Below, piece after piece: positions 23,660 to 33,379 of a DNA stretch of 64,000 bases. The notes under the pieces are model-generated. The model was not told where the DNA came from and made no database searches. It saw only the letters and a list, made by a program, of their open reading frames with translations. Position 1 is the first letter of the stretch; every line of letters begins with the position of its first letter. The stretch is taken from contig CAVPZU010000003.1 of assembly GCA_963710355.1 (NCBI GenBank), positions 434,001-498,000 on the forward strand. Direction: 5' to 3'. A program made the position numbers and the translations under genes. Source of the DNA: Fen-1359 sp963710355. GTDB taxonomy: Bacteria > Planctomycetota > Phycisphaerae > Sedimentisphaerales > Anaerobacaceae.

Positions 23660-24514
23660 CTAACCGTCAAGTCCGATTTTGCACCTGTGTTTTTTGTATT
23701 GCTCATAAGCCTCTTTTTCGAGATGTTTATAGGCGTTCAATCTTTTCATCATCAGGTCGAAATTGACCTTGTGGCCGTCAAATTCCGGCCCGTCAACACA
23801 AACGAACTTTGGTTTTCCATCGTATTCGATTCTGCATCCGCCGCACATCCCCGTGCCGTCAACCATAATCGTATTGAGCGAGACCTGCGTGGGTATTTGA
23901 AATTCTTTCGTCACCTCGCAGCAGACCTTCATCATAATTGCAGGGCCTATCACAAAGGCCTGATTCGGTTTCGGTGTTCGGCAGCAGACCTCTTTCAATG
24001 GCTCGCTTACAAAACCCTTTCTGCCGTAAGAGCCGTCATCGGTCATAATGATAATTTCATCGCTTATCTTTCGGAACTGGTCTTCCAAAATCAATAATTG
24101 TTTGCTTCTTGCGCCGAGGATGGCAATGATTTTATTGCCTGCCTCTTTAATCGCCTTTGCGATGGGCAGAAGCGGGGCACTGCCGATGCCGCCGCCGACG
24201 CAGACAACGGTTCCGAAATTTTCGATGTGCGTGGGTTTGCCTAACGGGCCTGTGACGGCAGCGATTGATTCGCCGGCATTTAAATCCGCAAGATGTGCAG
24301 TGGTTTTTCCGACCCGCTGCCAGATGATTTTTATGGTCCCCTTCTGCCGGTCGGCCTCGACAATCGTAAGCGGTATCCTTTCGCCGAACTCGTCATTGAC
24401 GCTCAAAATTATGAACTGGCCGGGCCTAGCCGCACGCGCCACAAGCGGAGCCTCGATATCGGCGGTGAAAACATCCTCACTTAGCTGCTTTTTAGATATT
24501 ATTTTATGCGCCAT
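23660..24514 (-). CDS. nfnA: NfnA-like small subunit (FAD / 2Fe-2S)
   Basis: Ferredoxin reductase-type subunit: FAD domain (RPGQFIILSVNDEFGERIPLT, about residues 30-50), NAD-binding VGGGIGSAPLLP (about 106-117), and C-terminal 2Fe-2S cluster Cys in MVDGTGMCGGCRI and FVCVDGPEFDGH. The last stretch separates NfnA and sulfide dehydrogenase subunits from dihydroorotate dehydrogenase PyrK. With NfnB it would couple NADH and reduced ferredoxin to NADP reduction by flavin-based bifurcation. Start ATG at 24514. A minus-strand TATAAT (24562-24557) lies upstream. Confidence 0.88.
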   Translation of the reverse strand: MAHKIISKKQLSEDVFTADIEAPLVARAARPGQFIILSVNDEFGERIPLTIVEADRQKGTIKIIWQRVGKTTAHLADLNAGESIAAVTGPLGKPTHIENFGTVVCVGGGIGSAPLLPIAKAIKEAGNKIIAILGARSKQLLILEDQFRKISDEIIIMTDDGSYGRKGFVSEPLKEVCCRTPKPNQAFVIGPAIMMKVCCEVTKEFQIPTQVSLNTIMVDGTGMCGGCRIEYDGKPKFVCVDGPEFDGHKVNFDLMMKRLNAYKHLEKEAYEQYKKHRCKIGLDG

Positions 24515-24666
24515 CGCCCTAACTCAATCCTGAGCAAAATTTGCAGATAAATTGTTATTATAATTGATTTAAGGAAGAATTTCGAGGGCAATTTTCTTAT
24601 AAACAGTATTAGAAACCAATAATGAAAAACTTTTTTGGGCAGCTTATGGCGGGCATTCCAAGTCGC

Positions 24667-26109
24667 TCACTTTGATTTTTGTTTGCTTGGCGATTGGTCA
24701 GATTCCCAGCCGCCGCCGAGGGCCTTGTATAAAGCTACAAGATTGGTTGAAACAGTTCGGTTGCTCTGGACAAGGGCGTCTTCGGATGAGTACAACGCAC
24801 CCTGAGCCGACAGGACATTCAGAAAATCCGTCTGGCCTTCCGTGTAAAGTTTTGTCGCCAGCTCCATCGCCTTTCGGTTGTTGGCAACCGCTTCAATCAG
24901 GGCGTCTCGGTGTTCCTGCTCTTTTGTTGATGCAATAAGAGCATTTTCGACCTCCTGCAGAGCTGTCAAAACCGTCTGCTTATATGTTATAAACGATTGC
25001 TCCTGAATGGCTTTTTGCAGCTCGATATTAGATTGAACGCGACCTGCACTGAAAATTGACAGGTCAATTGATGGGCCAAACGACCAGAAGCGATTTTTCC
25101 AGTCCGTCAGGGAGTTGAGTTTACTGTCTCTGAAACCCGCCGAACCTGAAAGGCTCACCTTTGGGAAAAGGTCGGCTACTGCTACGCCGATGCGAGCAGT
25201 TTCAGCGTGGATTTGTGCTTCAGCCCTGCGTATGTCGGGACGGCGTCTGAGCAGGTCCGAAGGAACGCCCGCCGGCACACTCGGAGGAGCTGCGGGTATA
25301 GTTGAGGTCGGCATCAGCTCATCAAGCAAGGCCGCCGGCTGCTGACCCAGCAGAACACTCAAACTATAAATCGTCTGCTGCACAGACGCCTCCAGCAGCG
25401 GTATTTGCGAAGCGGTCGTCGCCACCTGGGCATTGGCGTTGGCTACATCCAATGCGCCCACGAAACCACCCTCGAATCTCTGGCGGGTAAGTTCCGCACT
25501 GTGCCGCTGGGCATTAAGATTGTTCTGGGCAATGATTATTTGCTGCTGATAGCCCCGAAGGTCAATATAGTTTAACGCAACCTCGGCAGTAAGTGTCACC
25601 AGCACATCACAGCGGTCTTCGAGAGCAGCCTGAAAGTCAGCATCAGCAGCCTCTATGCTACGACGGACTCCGCCAAATATATCGAGCTCCCAGATTGCAT
25701 CCAGGCCGGCCTGATAGAGATTTGAGGCAGACGCCGCCCCTGAACGGCTGCGTGTTAAAGAACCGGATAGGTCGGCTGCGGGCCAGAAGCCGGACGCCAC
25801 GACGCCGCGCGCCGCCCGCGCCTGACGGATACGCGTCTCGGCCTGTTTGAGGTCGAGGTTGGATTTGACCGCCCTTTCAATCAGCGAAGTCAAATTCGGG
25901 TCGCCGAACGTTGTCCACCATTCCGCAATGTTTTGAGCCTGGGCCTGGCCCGCCGCACCAACCCATTTTCCAGACACATCGGTTTGTGAAGGCTTGTAGT
26001 TTGGCCCTATAGCGCAACCTGCCATCAGCGTCAGGCAAAAACACAATATCGAAAGACGGACAGGTTTCTGCAAAAACCTGAACAAGATAAGTTGATTTAT
26101 CCGCAGCAC
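24667..26109 (-). CDS. TolC-type outer-membrane efflux lipoprotein (NodT family)
   Basis: Outer-membrane channel for the MacAB-like pump in the same operon. The lipobox LMAGC (Cys about residue 31) follows a hydrophobic signal, and the NodT signature CAIGPNYKPS follows. Two OEP domains with long helices (about 60-260 and 270-465), including LRRRPDIRRAEAQIHAETARIG. The start GTG at 26109 has GGAG 9 bases upstream. It is the last gene of tetR-macA-macB-tolC with 34 bases to the previous gene. The drug or toxin exported is unknown. Confidence 0.9.
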   Translation of the reverse strand: MLRINQLILFRFLQKPVRLSILCFCLTLMAGCAIGPNYKPSQTDVSGKWVGAAGQAQAQNIAEWWTTFGDPNLTSLIERAVKSNLDLKQAETRIRQARAARGVVASGFWPAADLSGSLTRSRSGAASASNLYQAGLDAIWELDIFGGVRRSIEAADADFQAALEDRCDVLVTLTAEVALNYIDLRGYQQQIIIAQNNLNAQRHSAELTRQRFEGGFVGALDVANANAQVATTASQIPLLEASVQQTIYSLSVLLGQQPAALLDELMPTSTIPAAPPSVPAGVPSDLLRRRPDIRRAEAQIHAETARIGVAVADLFPKVSLSGSAGFRDSKLNSLTDWKNRFWSFGPSIDLSIFSAGRVQSNIELQKAIQEQSFITYKQTVLTALQEVENALIASTKEQEHRDALIEAVANNRKAMELATKLYTEGQTDFLNVLSAQGALYSSEDALVQSNRTVSTNLVALYKALGGGWESDQSPSKQKSK

Positions 26110-26143
26110 TTTTTTTCTCCTTTTCGTCTTATTATTTACAAGC

Positions 26144-27532
26144 TCATCGTTGTAAGGCTACTCGTACCGCAGGGCCTCGATCGGGATCCAGCCGTGAAGC
26201 CTTCCAGGCAGGGTAATATCCGAAAATCATCCCAACCCCCGCTGAAACCAGAACCGCTGCGACAATAGCTGCCGGTGATGTTTTGATTGGCCAATGCAAA
26301 AAGAACTTTACCAGATACGACCCGCCGTGCCCGAGAAGAATTCCGAACGCACCGCCCATCAGACACAAAATTATCGCTTCGATAATAAATTGTCTCAGAA
26401 TATCTCTTGCACGCGCCCCGACCGCCATTCGCAATCCTATTTCTCTTGTTCTTTCAGTCACCGACACGAGCATTATATTCATAATTCCAACCCCGCCGAC
26501 TACCAGCGAGATAAGTGCGACGCACAGCAGCAGGTTAGTCATCAGTCCTGACGTCGCCGTTAGAGTTTTAAGCATTTCAGTCATATCGCGGATATTGAAA
26601 TCATCTGTGTCCCCGTTGTGTATCCTGTGGCGTTCACGCAGCAAACTGGTCATTTGCTTGATGGCCGCAGGTATATCGGCAGTTGACCGTGCAGCAACCA
26701 TAATCTGGTCAACGTTGGTAAAACGTACCGGCTGCGGCGTATCAGCCGCCTGAGTCGCAGACGGAACAGGGTATAAATTCAACTGACTGGTTGGGTATAG
26801 CTGGCTCAATGTGTTGATTGAAGTTGAGCTGCCTGACGTTGAGCTGCTCTGGCTGGTATTGGCTGTCGATTGACCCGTAATTCGATACTTGATGGTCGTC
26901 CAGGGAGCCATAATAAAGTCGTCCTGGTCCATACCCATCATATTTGCTCCCTTTGGACTCAGCACGCCCACTACCTTCAGCGACACATTCATAACCCTCA
27001 CCTCTTTACCAATAGGCGACTGTCCCTCGAACAGTTCTCGCGACAAAGTCTGACCCAGTACGCAGACCTTGTTGCTGTTTCGCACATCATGGTCACTGAA
27101 GACTTCCCCCTCAGCCATAGTATTCCAGTCCCTCACATCCAGAAAAGCTGGGGTTGTGCCATATATGGAAGGAGGAGTCCAGTTGCGGTTTCCATAGACT
27201 ACCTGGCCCCTTGCCCGGACGATAGGTGCGACAGTGCGAACGGCAGGACACTCACGAATAATTGCATCGCAGTCGCCGGGCGTAAGAGTCATAACGCTGC
27301 CGGTACCGAAACTTATACCACCGCTGGACGCAGCACCCGGCAGGACAAGAATACTGTTCGCCCCCATCCCTGCGATTGTATTTTGAACCATTGCTGACGA
27401 ACCGCTACCGATTTCCATCATTGCGATGACCGCTGCAACGCCGATTACTATGCCCAGAGTCGTAAGTGTTGCCCTCATCGGATTGCGGCGAAGCGCCCGC
27501 AGCGCCGTTCTAAGCGTACGGTTGATTTTCAT
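26144..27532 (-). CDS. MacB-type ABC transporter permease
   Basis: FtsX/MacB permease with transmembrane helix 1 (TTLGIVIGVAAVIAM, about residues 25-40), a large periplasmic MacB_PCD domain (about 45-330) and three C-terminal helices (LLLCVALISLVVGGVGIMNIMLVSVTERTREIG region and after). Unlike E. coli MacB it lacks an ATPase, which is a separate gene. The ATG overlaps the ATPase stop as ATGA (27529-27532), and the ATPase end carries the GGAGG ribosome site: strong translational coupling. Inner membrane, exports from the periplasm with MacA and TolC. Confidence 0.92.
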   Translation of the reverse strand: MKINRTLRTALRALRRNPMRATLTTLGIVIGVAAVIAMMEIGSGSSAMVQNTIAGMGANSILVLPGAASSGGISFGTGSVMTLTPGDCDAIIRECPAVRTVAPIVRARGQVVYGNRNWTPPSIYGTTPAFLDVRDWNTMAEGEVFSDHDVRNSNKVCVLGQTLSRELFEGQSPIGKEVRVMNVSLKVVGVLSPKGANMMGMDQDDFIMAPWTTIKYRITGQSTANTSQSSSTSGSSTSINTLSQLYPTSQLNLYPVPSATQAADTPQPVRFTNVDQIMVAARSTADIPAAIKQMTSLLRERHRIHNGDTDDFNIRDMTEMLKTLTATSGLMTNLLLCVALISLVVGGVGIMNIMLVSVTERTREIGLRMAVGARARDILRQFIIEAIILCLMGGAFGILLGHGGSYLVKFFLHWPIKTSPAAIVAAVLVSAGVGMIFGYYPAWKASRLDPDRGPAVRVALQR

Positions 27533-28296
27533 TGTATACCTCCTGAATCAAACCGTCTGGGACGATAGACGTTTCGTCTGGATTCTGCCGTCCTTGGCGA
27601 ACTGTTGTCAGCTGCTCCCTGCCCATCGATAACGCCATCACGAATGTGGATTATCCTTCTGGCATGCTTGGCAATGCCCGGGTCGTGTGTCACTAAAATG
27701 ATAGTAATACCCTGCTCTTTATTGAGTTGACCAAACACCTGCAGAACCTCTTCGCTAGTCTTTGAGTCCAGATTTCCCGTAGGTTCATCGGCAAGAAGAA
27801 TTGACGGCTTATTTATCAGCGCCCTGGCAATTGCTACCCTCTGTTGCTGTCCGCCCGACAGTTTCGACGGCTCATAATCGAGCCGGTCTCCAAGCCCCAT
27901 CAGGGTTAGCGATTCAATTGCCCTCTGCCTGGCCTGGCTATCGGAAATTTTCTCCGCCGTATATGACAGCGGCATAACAACATTTTCCAAGGCGGTGGTG
28001 CGGGGCAGCAGATTGAAATTCTGGAAAACAAAACCAATCTTGTGATTTCGCAGAAAAGCACGTTCGTCCTTTGACATCCGCGACACCTCGTGTCCATCCA
28101 GCCAGTATTCCCCCGACGTTGGCCGGTCGAGACAGCCGAGGATGTTCATCAGTGTGCTTTTCCCTGAGCCGGAAGCGCCCATCAGCGCCACAAGCTCTCC
28201 TTTGGCAACAGCCAATGATATCCCCCCCAGTACGGGTACCGGCAGCTCATCCACGTGATATGTTTTGTAAATGTCCCGCAATTCTATAAGCTGCAT
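27529..28296 (-). CDS. MacB/LolD-type ABC transporter ATPase
   Basis: Walker A GASGSGKST (about residues 39-47), signature LSGGQQQRVAIARAL, Walker B SILLADEPTG and H-loop VTHD. MKLIELRDI-type start followed by TYHVDELPVPVLGGISL is typical of the MacB/LolD branch. 255 residues with a 30-residue C-terminal tail. Drives the permease it overlaps by four bases. Confidence 0.93.
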   Translation of the reverse strand: MQLIELRDIYKTYHVDELPVPVLGGISLAVAKGELVALMGASGSGKSTLMNILGCLDRPTSGEYWLDGHEVSRMSKDERAFLRNHKIGFVFQNFNLLPRTTALENVVMPLSYTAEKISDSQARQRAIESLTLMGLGDRLDYEPSKLSGGQQQRVAIARALINKPSILLADEPTGNLDSKTSEEVLQVFGQLNKEQGITIILVTHDPGIAKHARRIIHIRDGVIDGQGAADNSSPRTAESRRNVYRPRRFDSGGIQ

Positions 28297-28368
28297 AAAC
28301 TTTTTACTCCTGTATCTGCACCTCCACCTATGCCGGTTAAGGCAAAGCGGATTCTGTTCATACCGGTA

Positions 28369-29715
28369 TTAACGTCTCCTGAACTGCGGAACAAACGGAT
28401 TAGTGGTGCCGCTGCTACCCGCCGCTGACTGCTGCTGTTCTCCCAGAACCACGTCGAGGCCTTCTGTTAATTCATTGCTTTCGACCTCTGTCATTGTGCC
28501 GTCAGAGGCGCCTGCCTGCACCGCAATCGGCCTCACAAAATTGCCCTGCAGCACCCAGATAACCGGCTGATTGTTTCCACCTGCCGATGCCGGCGTCACC
28601 TGATTCGGCGACCCTCTTGTGGCAGATTGTCCTTCGCCTTGAGCGGAATCATTCGATGAAGAATAGCGAAATTCAGGAGCGACCTGTCCAGTTTTTGGCA
28701 TCCACCGCAGGGCGGCATTAGGCACAAGCAGCACGTCGCTTCTGCGGCTCTGTTCAAACTGAACGTTTGCAGTAAGGTATGGCAGCAGTTTTCCGCTCGA
28801 ATTATCCGTTATTACCTCAACGGTGTATGTCACTACATTCTGTGTCATAGTAGCATTAAGCCTTACTTGGCCCACCTCGCCGCTGAATACCTCATTCGGG
28901 TAGGCGTCAACTTTAAAGCTCACCTGTTGCCCCGGATGGATGCGTCCAATATCCGCCTCGTTGACGGAAACCCAGACCTGCATTCGCTTGAGGTCCTTTG
29001 CAATCAGAAATAAACTCGGTGCATTCAAGCTGGAAACGACTGTTTGGCCAATGTTCACCCTCCGGTCGATAATTATCCCCTTGACCGGCGACTTTATAGT
29101 GCAGTAGCTGAGGTTTCGCTGCGCCGACTGAAGGGCTGCCTCGGCCTGGGTGACAGAAGCCTTATTTTGTTCGATGGTGGCTTCACCTATCGTGACATTT
29201 GCTTTGGCTGTCTCATAAGCTGCTTTGTAGGCATCGTAGCTGCTTTCCGCAAGTGCTTCCGAAGGCCCAAGTTTCTGAGCCCGGTCCCAATCCCGCTGAG
29301 CCTGGTATAGTCTGGCTTTCAATTGTCCGAGGTCGGCCTCGGCTCGCATGACGCCGGCTTTCGTCTGCAGCAGCTGTGCAGAGGCCTGTGCAACATTGGC
29401 GGCATATACGGTTTCGTCAATCTGTGCCAGTATTGTCCCTTCTTCGACATCCGACCCGTAGTCAACCGTCTTACCATCTTTGTCCTTTCCAAAGGCATAT
29501 ATTTGTCCTGCAACCTGTGCACCGACGTCAATCACCTCCTCAGGCTCAACCGTGCCGGTTGCGGGTATGGTGACCAAAAGGTTCCCCAGTTTGAGCTTAA
29601 CTGTCTTAAATGAATTCTTCCCGCCCCCGGAGTTTTTCAAAAAACCGACCGCAATAACACCCACTACAGCCAGCACAGCAACCGTAATTACAATTCTGTT
29701 CATCAACGGCTTCAT
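28369..29715 (-). CDS. MacA-like membrane fusion protein
   Basis: Periplasmic adaptor linking permease and outer-membrane channel. N-terminal membrane anchor IVITVAVLAVVGVIAVGFL, barrel-sandwich halves (GTVEPEEVIDVGAQVAGQI; later IKSPVKGIIIDRRVNIGQTV), coiled coil about residues 105-190, beta-barrel VSFKVDAYPNEVFSG. The C-terminal region is Gln/Ser/Gly rich. ATG at 29715 is preferred to GTG at 29721, as it has GAGG 5 bases upstream and forms an ATGA overlap with the tetR stop. Confidence 0.9.
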   Translation of the reverse strand: MKPLMNRIVITVAVLAVVGVIAVGFLKNSGGGKNSFKTVKLKLGNLLVTIPATGTVEPEEVIDVGAQVAGQIYAFGKDKDGKTVDYGSDVEEGTILAQIDETVYAANVAQASAQLLQTKAGVMRAEADLGQLKARLYQAQRDWDRAQKLGPSEALAESSYDAYKAAYETAKANVTIGEATIEQNKASVTQAEAALQSAQRNLSYCTIKSPVKGIIIDRRVNIGQTVVSSLNAPSLFLIAKDLKRMQVWVSVNEADIGRIHPGQQVSFKVDAYPNEVFSGEVGQVRLNATMTQNVVTYTVEVITDNSSGKLLPYLTANVQFEQSRRSDVLLVPNAALRWMPKTGQVAPEFRYSSSNDSAQGEGQSATRGSPNQVTPASAGGNNQPVIWVLQGNFVRPIAVQAGASDGTMTEVESNELTEGLDVVLGEQQQSAAGSSGTTNPFVPQFRRR

Positions 29716-30482
29716 AAGCACCTCACTTTTGTTCTTTTTATCTCTCCAACCATTTTTCCATCCGCCGCCGCTCTTTTCTCGTCAGTAAGTCCCTCGACAT
29801 TGCTCAGGACAGTGAGCTTGTCGAACTGTTCACCGTTTTCGATTTGTCGCCGGACTTCGCGAATACCCGCCAGCGAAAACCGTGTAATGTGTTCTGCAAT
29901 TGTTTCTACCGGAAAATTCAGTGGAGTCATCTCGAACCTGATGCCGGCCTTCTCAAATTTGCCGTGGTGTCGTTGGCAGCCCATCGGGTCGAAACACTGC
30001 GCCTTGATACTCCTCTGACACAGCAGCACCCGCTCCTCTGTTGCCGACTTTCCGAGCAGTTCGCGGACAATCGAACGCAGTTCTTCCTGCAGCGGCTCGA
30101 TGGATTTGCGTATCACATCCGTCAAAAGACCCGTTGGATTAGCCAGCTCCTTGTGCATCATCATTTCAACTTCATAGTTCCGTGGGTCGCCGAACCTCTG
30201 CAGAATGGACGATATCCTGCCATAAAGACGCTGCTCAGCAGAGGCGTCCGGACTGATGCTGCCGTCAGGGGGATAAGCCTCCAGCGACCGGTGAAATGCC
30301 TGCCGCCACGCCTCAACGTAAAGCGTTTTCTTGTTGCGAAAGTGGTAATTAACGGCTGCTATGTTCGTCCCCGCACCTTTGCAGATATCCGCAATCGTCG
30401 CATTGCGGAAACCTTTCTTTGCGAACACCTCGCAGGCGCTTTTGAGAAGCCTGTTTTTGGTGTCGTTATTTTGCGGTTTCAT
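29712..30482 (-). CDS. TetR-family regulator of the efflux operon
   Basis: Helix-turn-helix near residues 12-58 (LLKSACEVFAKKGFRNATIADICKGAG, NIAAVNYHFRNKKTLY), a textbook TetR start. The C-terminal ligand domain resembles the CerR-type branch. First gene of the operon and coupled to macA by ATGA, so it probably represses the pump and itself. Two direct TTCAAAC copies lie at about 30510-30530 in its upstream region; an operator there is a guess. Confidence 0.88.
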   Translation of the reverse strand: MKPQNNDTKNRLLKSACEVFAKKGFRNATIADICKGAGTNIAAVNYHFRNKKTLYVEAWRQAFHRSLEAYPPDGSISPDASAEQRLYGRISSILQRFGDPRNYEVEMMMHKELANPTGLLTDVIRKSIEPLQEELRSIVRELLGKSATEERVLLCQRSIKAQCFDPMGCQRHHGKFEKAGIRFEMTPLNFPVETIAEHITRFSLAGIREVRRQIENGEQFDKLTVLSNVEGLTDEKRAAADGKMVGEIKRTKVRCL

Positions 30483-30720
30483 ATATCAAATCCGTACAAT
30501 CCGGAAAATTCAAACATACATTTCAAACGGTCATTTTAATATATAGACGTATCTCAGTCAACTATTTTTTCAATATTTTCGGCTGCCCCTGAAAATAACC
30601 GCTTCTGTAATTATGCAGGGTGTTTTTAACCGCAAAAATCCCGTTTTTGGGGGATTCAGACTGCTTTTTTGCATTTGGCAGCATCGAAAGGACACAACCT
30701 GTCTGTCTTTTACAGCAAAT

Positions 30721-32247
30721 TTATAGTTTTCTGTCTAATTTTCGGTAGCTGACAGCCTCGGCGATGTATTCACTCTTTATTTCGGCGCAGCCGGCAAGGT
30801 CGGCGATTGTGCGGGCGACCTTGCAGATTTTATCGTGCCGCCGGGCTGATAAACCAAATTCGGTCATCGCCTGCTTAAGCAACATCTCCGATGGCGAATC
30901 CAGCTTACAATATTTTTCGACCTGCTTATGCGACAATCTCGAATTGGTCATCACCTTGCCGTCAAAACGATTAGTCTGGAGCCGTCTTGCCCTGATGACA
31001 TCTGCCCGAACAGTTGCCGAATCTGTCTGTGCGGCCTTCGAGCGGAGTTTGCTGAAAGATACCGCCGGCACGTCAATATGGATATCTATCCTGTCAATCA
31101 GCGGCCCGGATATTTTTGACATATAACGTTCGATTTGCCCGGGCGTGCATTTGCACCGCCTCGTATCCGAGCCATAAAAACCGCACGGACAGGGATTGCA
31201 CGAGGCGACCAGCAGGAAATTCGCAAAGTATGTTATGCTGCGCTTTGCCCGCGATATGGTGACGATGCCTTCTTCGAGCGGCTGGCGAATCATTTCGAGG
31301 ACGTGGCGAGGAAACTCGGTGAATTCATCGAGAAACAAAATCCCGTGATGTGCCAGAGACAGTTCGCCCGGCTTTGCGTTGGTCCCGCCGCCGATAAGGG
31401 CAGGCCCGCTGGCCGTATGATGAGGGCTGCGCATCGGCCTTGTCGCCATCAGGGCTTTGCCCTTGCCAAGCAGGCCAACAGACGAATAAATTTGCGTTGT
31501 TTCAAGAGACTCTCCGAGAGACAGCGGCGGCAAAATCGTCGCAAGCCTCTGCGCAAGCATAGTCTTGCCGGCTCCGGGCGGACCAATCATCAGGATGTTG
31601 TGCCCGCCTGCCGCAGCCACGGTCAAGGCACGTTTTACGCTTTCCTGACCTTTAACATCCGAAAAATCGACATCATATCGGCTTTCAATATTAAAGATTT
31701 CCTCAATGTCGATGGTTGTCGGTTCAATAGGCAACTGTCCGCTCAGGAAACCAACCACCTGCGCCAACGAACCTACGCCATAAACTTCTAAATCCTGAAC
31801 GACAGCGGCCTCCTGTGCATTATCCAGTGGAACGATAATTCCACGAAAGCCGTTTGCCCTGGCCGTCATTGCCATACTCAAAATGCCGTTGACCGGCCTG
31901 ACCCTGCCGTCGAGCGCAAGCTCGCCGACGATAACATAATCTTTTGTTATTGAACTTGAAAACGCGCCACCGCCCAGTAGCATACCGAGCGCAATCGGCA
32001 AATCGAAGGCGGGGCCTTCCTTTTTGGTATCAGCCGGCGCCAGATTTACCAGCGATTGAGTCTTCGGGTATTTGTAGCCGCTGTTGATTATTGCGCTTTT
32101 GACCCTTTCGGTGCTTTCCTTGACGGCGGCGTCCGGCAGGCCGACGATGAGGGTCTTTTCAAACCCGCCGCGAGCAACATCCACCTCGACCTCGCAGATG
32201 AGGCCTTCGATTCCTTCCAGCGCCACGCTATGCAGTCTTGCCAGCAT
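30721..32247 (-). CDS. comM: YifB/ComM-type Mg-chelatase-like AAA ATPase
   Basis: N-terminal Lon-like domain (FEKTLIVGLPDAAVKESTERV), Walker A GPPGAGKTML (about residues 220-229), Walker B FLDEF, and zinc-type Cys CNPCPCG with the later C in RRCKC. In studied bacteria ComM is a hexameric helicase that helps branch migration during natural transformation; other roles are possible. 508 residues, normal length. Start ATG at 32247. The ATPase motifs are intact. Confidence 0.92.
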   Translation of the reverse strand: MLARLHSVALEGIEGLICEVEVDVARGGFEKTLIVGLPDAAVKESTERVKSAIINSGYKYPKTQSLVNLAPADTKKEGPAFDLPIALGMLLGGGAFSSSITKDYVIVGELALDGRVRPVNGILSMAMTARANGFRGIIVPLDNAQEAAVVQDLEVYGVGSLAQVVGFLSGQLPIEPTTIDIEEIFNIESRYDVDFSDVKGQESVKRALTVAAAGGHNILMIGPPGAGKTMLAQRLATILPPLSLGESLETTQIYSSVGLLGKGKALMATRPMRSPHHTASGPALIGGGTNAKPGELSLAHHGILFLDEFTEFPRHVLEMIRQPLEEGIVTISRAKRSITYFANFLLVASCNPCPCGFYGSDTRRCKCTPGQIERYMSKISGPLIDRIDIHIDVPAVSFSKLRSKAAQTDSATVRADVIRARRLQTNRFDGKVMTNSRLSHKQVEKYCKLDSPSEMLLKQAMTEFGLSARRHDKICKVARTIADLAGCAEIKSEYIAEAVSYRKLDRKL

Positions 32248-32526
32248 ATTTTCTATCCGTTCCCGATTTGAAAATGCTCATTTTAAGGCTTGTTAACACC
32301 TGCCTGCAAGAAATTTTGGCCATTTTACGCGATTCGGAGTGAAAAATTTTTTCACCAGATGCCTCTAACAGCCCAAAAGATTGGAAGGTTATGGCCGAAA
32401 ATCTTCAAAAGACTCGGAATTTTAGCAGAGAAGGCATCTTTATCGGCCTGTTTCACGAAGGAAACCCATGCAGAGCATTGCTGCAAAAAAATCCTAAAAA
32501 ATTTTCAAAAAACTTTCAGAAAACCC

Positions 32527-32554
32527 TTGCAAACTGTTGGCGGCGATGTATAAT
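32527..32554 (+). promoter_or_regulatory. Promoter of the candidate small RNA
   Basis: TTGCAA at 32527-32532 and TATAAT at 32549-32554, spacer 16 bases. The predicted transcript starts near 32561. Confidence 0.6.
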
Positions 32555-32560
32555 GTAGTT

Positions 32561-32685
32561 ATAAATTAAGGTCTTTTCTTCTTATAGTTTTGGTTTCGAT
32601 AGGGACAGCTTTGAATTTTTCATAAAGCTGTAATACTCAAGATAAGAGCTGTCTCAGGCCGGGGAAGCTTCTCCCCGGCTTTTTT
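32561..32685 (+). ncRNA. Candidate structured small RNA of about 125 nt
   Basis: Bounded by a promoter and an intrinsic terminator with no ORF inside. Two exclusive foldings share the CAGCT segment at 32604-32610: CAGCTTT pairs with AAAGCTG to give a local hairpin with an 11-base loop (about 32606-32630), or GGGACAGCT pairs with AGCTGTCTC (about 32602-32656, 9 pairs with one G-U) closing a larger loop. It could be a trans-acting RNA or a switch-like element. It matches no family I know. Confidence is limited to position and fold. Confidence 0.45.
32658..32685 (+). terminator. Intrinsic terminator
   Basis: GCCGGGG and CCCCGGC form a perfect stem around AAGCTTCT, followed by six T. It ends the candidate small RNA. 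Confidence 0.85.
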
Positions 32686-32723
32686 ATTGCGCTCGTCTCT
32701 CCCACCTATCCCAAAAAATCGGC

Positions 32724-32738
32724 TCCGCCTTCGGCGGA
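32724..32738. repeat. 15-base palindrome TCCGCCTTCGGCGGA, copy 4
   Basis: Intergenic exact copy of the palindrome also found inside the HAD phosphatase gene. Confidence 0.6.
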
Positions 32739-33215
32739 TTGACCCCAAGCACTATGCTCGCTCATCTCTGATAGTGCTCTTGGGCCGAACTGCCCATAAC
32801 CTAAACCTTCATCTACGCACCTCCCCATTAAACAGCCAGCTTTGTATAAACCTCATTATCAATACTGAAAACTGCAAAAAATTGTTTAAAAAACAATTTT
32901 TTTATTTACTTCTACAATAGCTCAGGATAATAATAGCTTCCGAAATTAAATCCTGATATGGAGAATACTTGCTAATGAGCTACAGGGAAAAAACAGGCTC
33001 GTTGTGTAAAGCCCTATTTTGGAGTGTGCCTTTAATTGGCCAAAAGCAAGGAATGAATCCTTCCGGGCGCCAGAACCCCCCTTCAATAAGCCCTCTTGCG
33101 GGCAATTTTAAAGGGGCTGAAGAACTTTTACGTCCTAAAATAGATGAGATATCAACATTAAAAATGTGTTAGTCTGTTAAAATAGTCAAAATATGTAAGT
33201 TGGGCAATTTATTCG

Positions 33216-33245
33216 TTGACAAAAGGGCCTGAATTTTGATAAATT
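33216..33245 (+). promoter_or_regulatory. Promoter of the two-partner secretion operon
   Basis: TTGACA at 33216-33221 and an extended -10 TGATAAATT (TAAATT at 33240-33245), spacer 18. The leader to tpsB is about 245 bases and structured. Confidence 0.55.
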
Positions 33246-33379
33246 GATAGCAATAACACTTTGGCTATATAAAATTTAGGTGCGGATATTATAGCAGCTT
33301 CTTTGTGAACAGAGGAAAGGGGTTTTTACGCTGCTTCTTTTCCCGCAGAGAAATTGTTTCTGTATCTGCCAGCTGTTTG

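Noticed and set aside
32969..33172. 67-residue ORF in the long intergenic region
   Set aside because: Weak ribosome site, no recognisable composition, and no partner; kept only as a remark.
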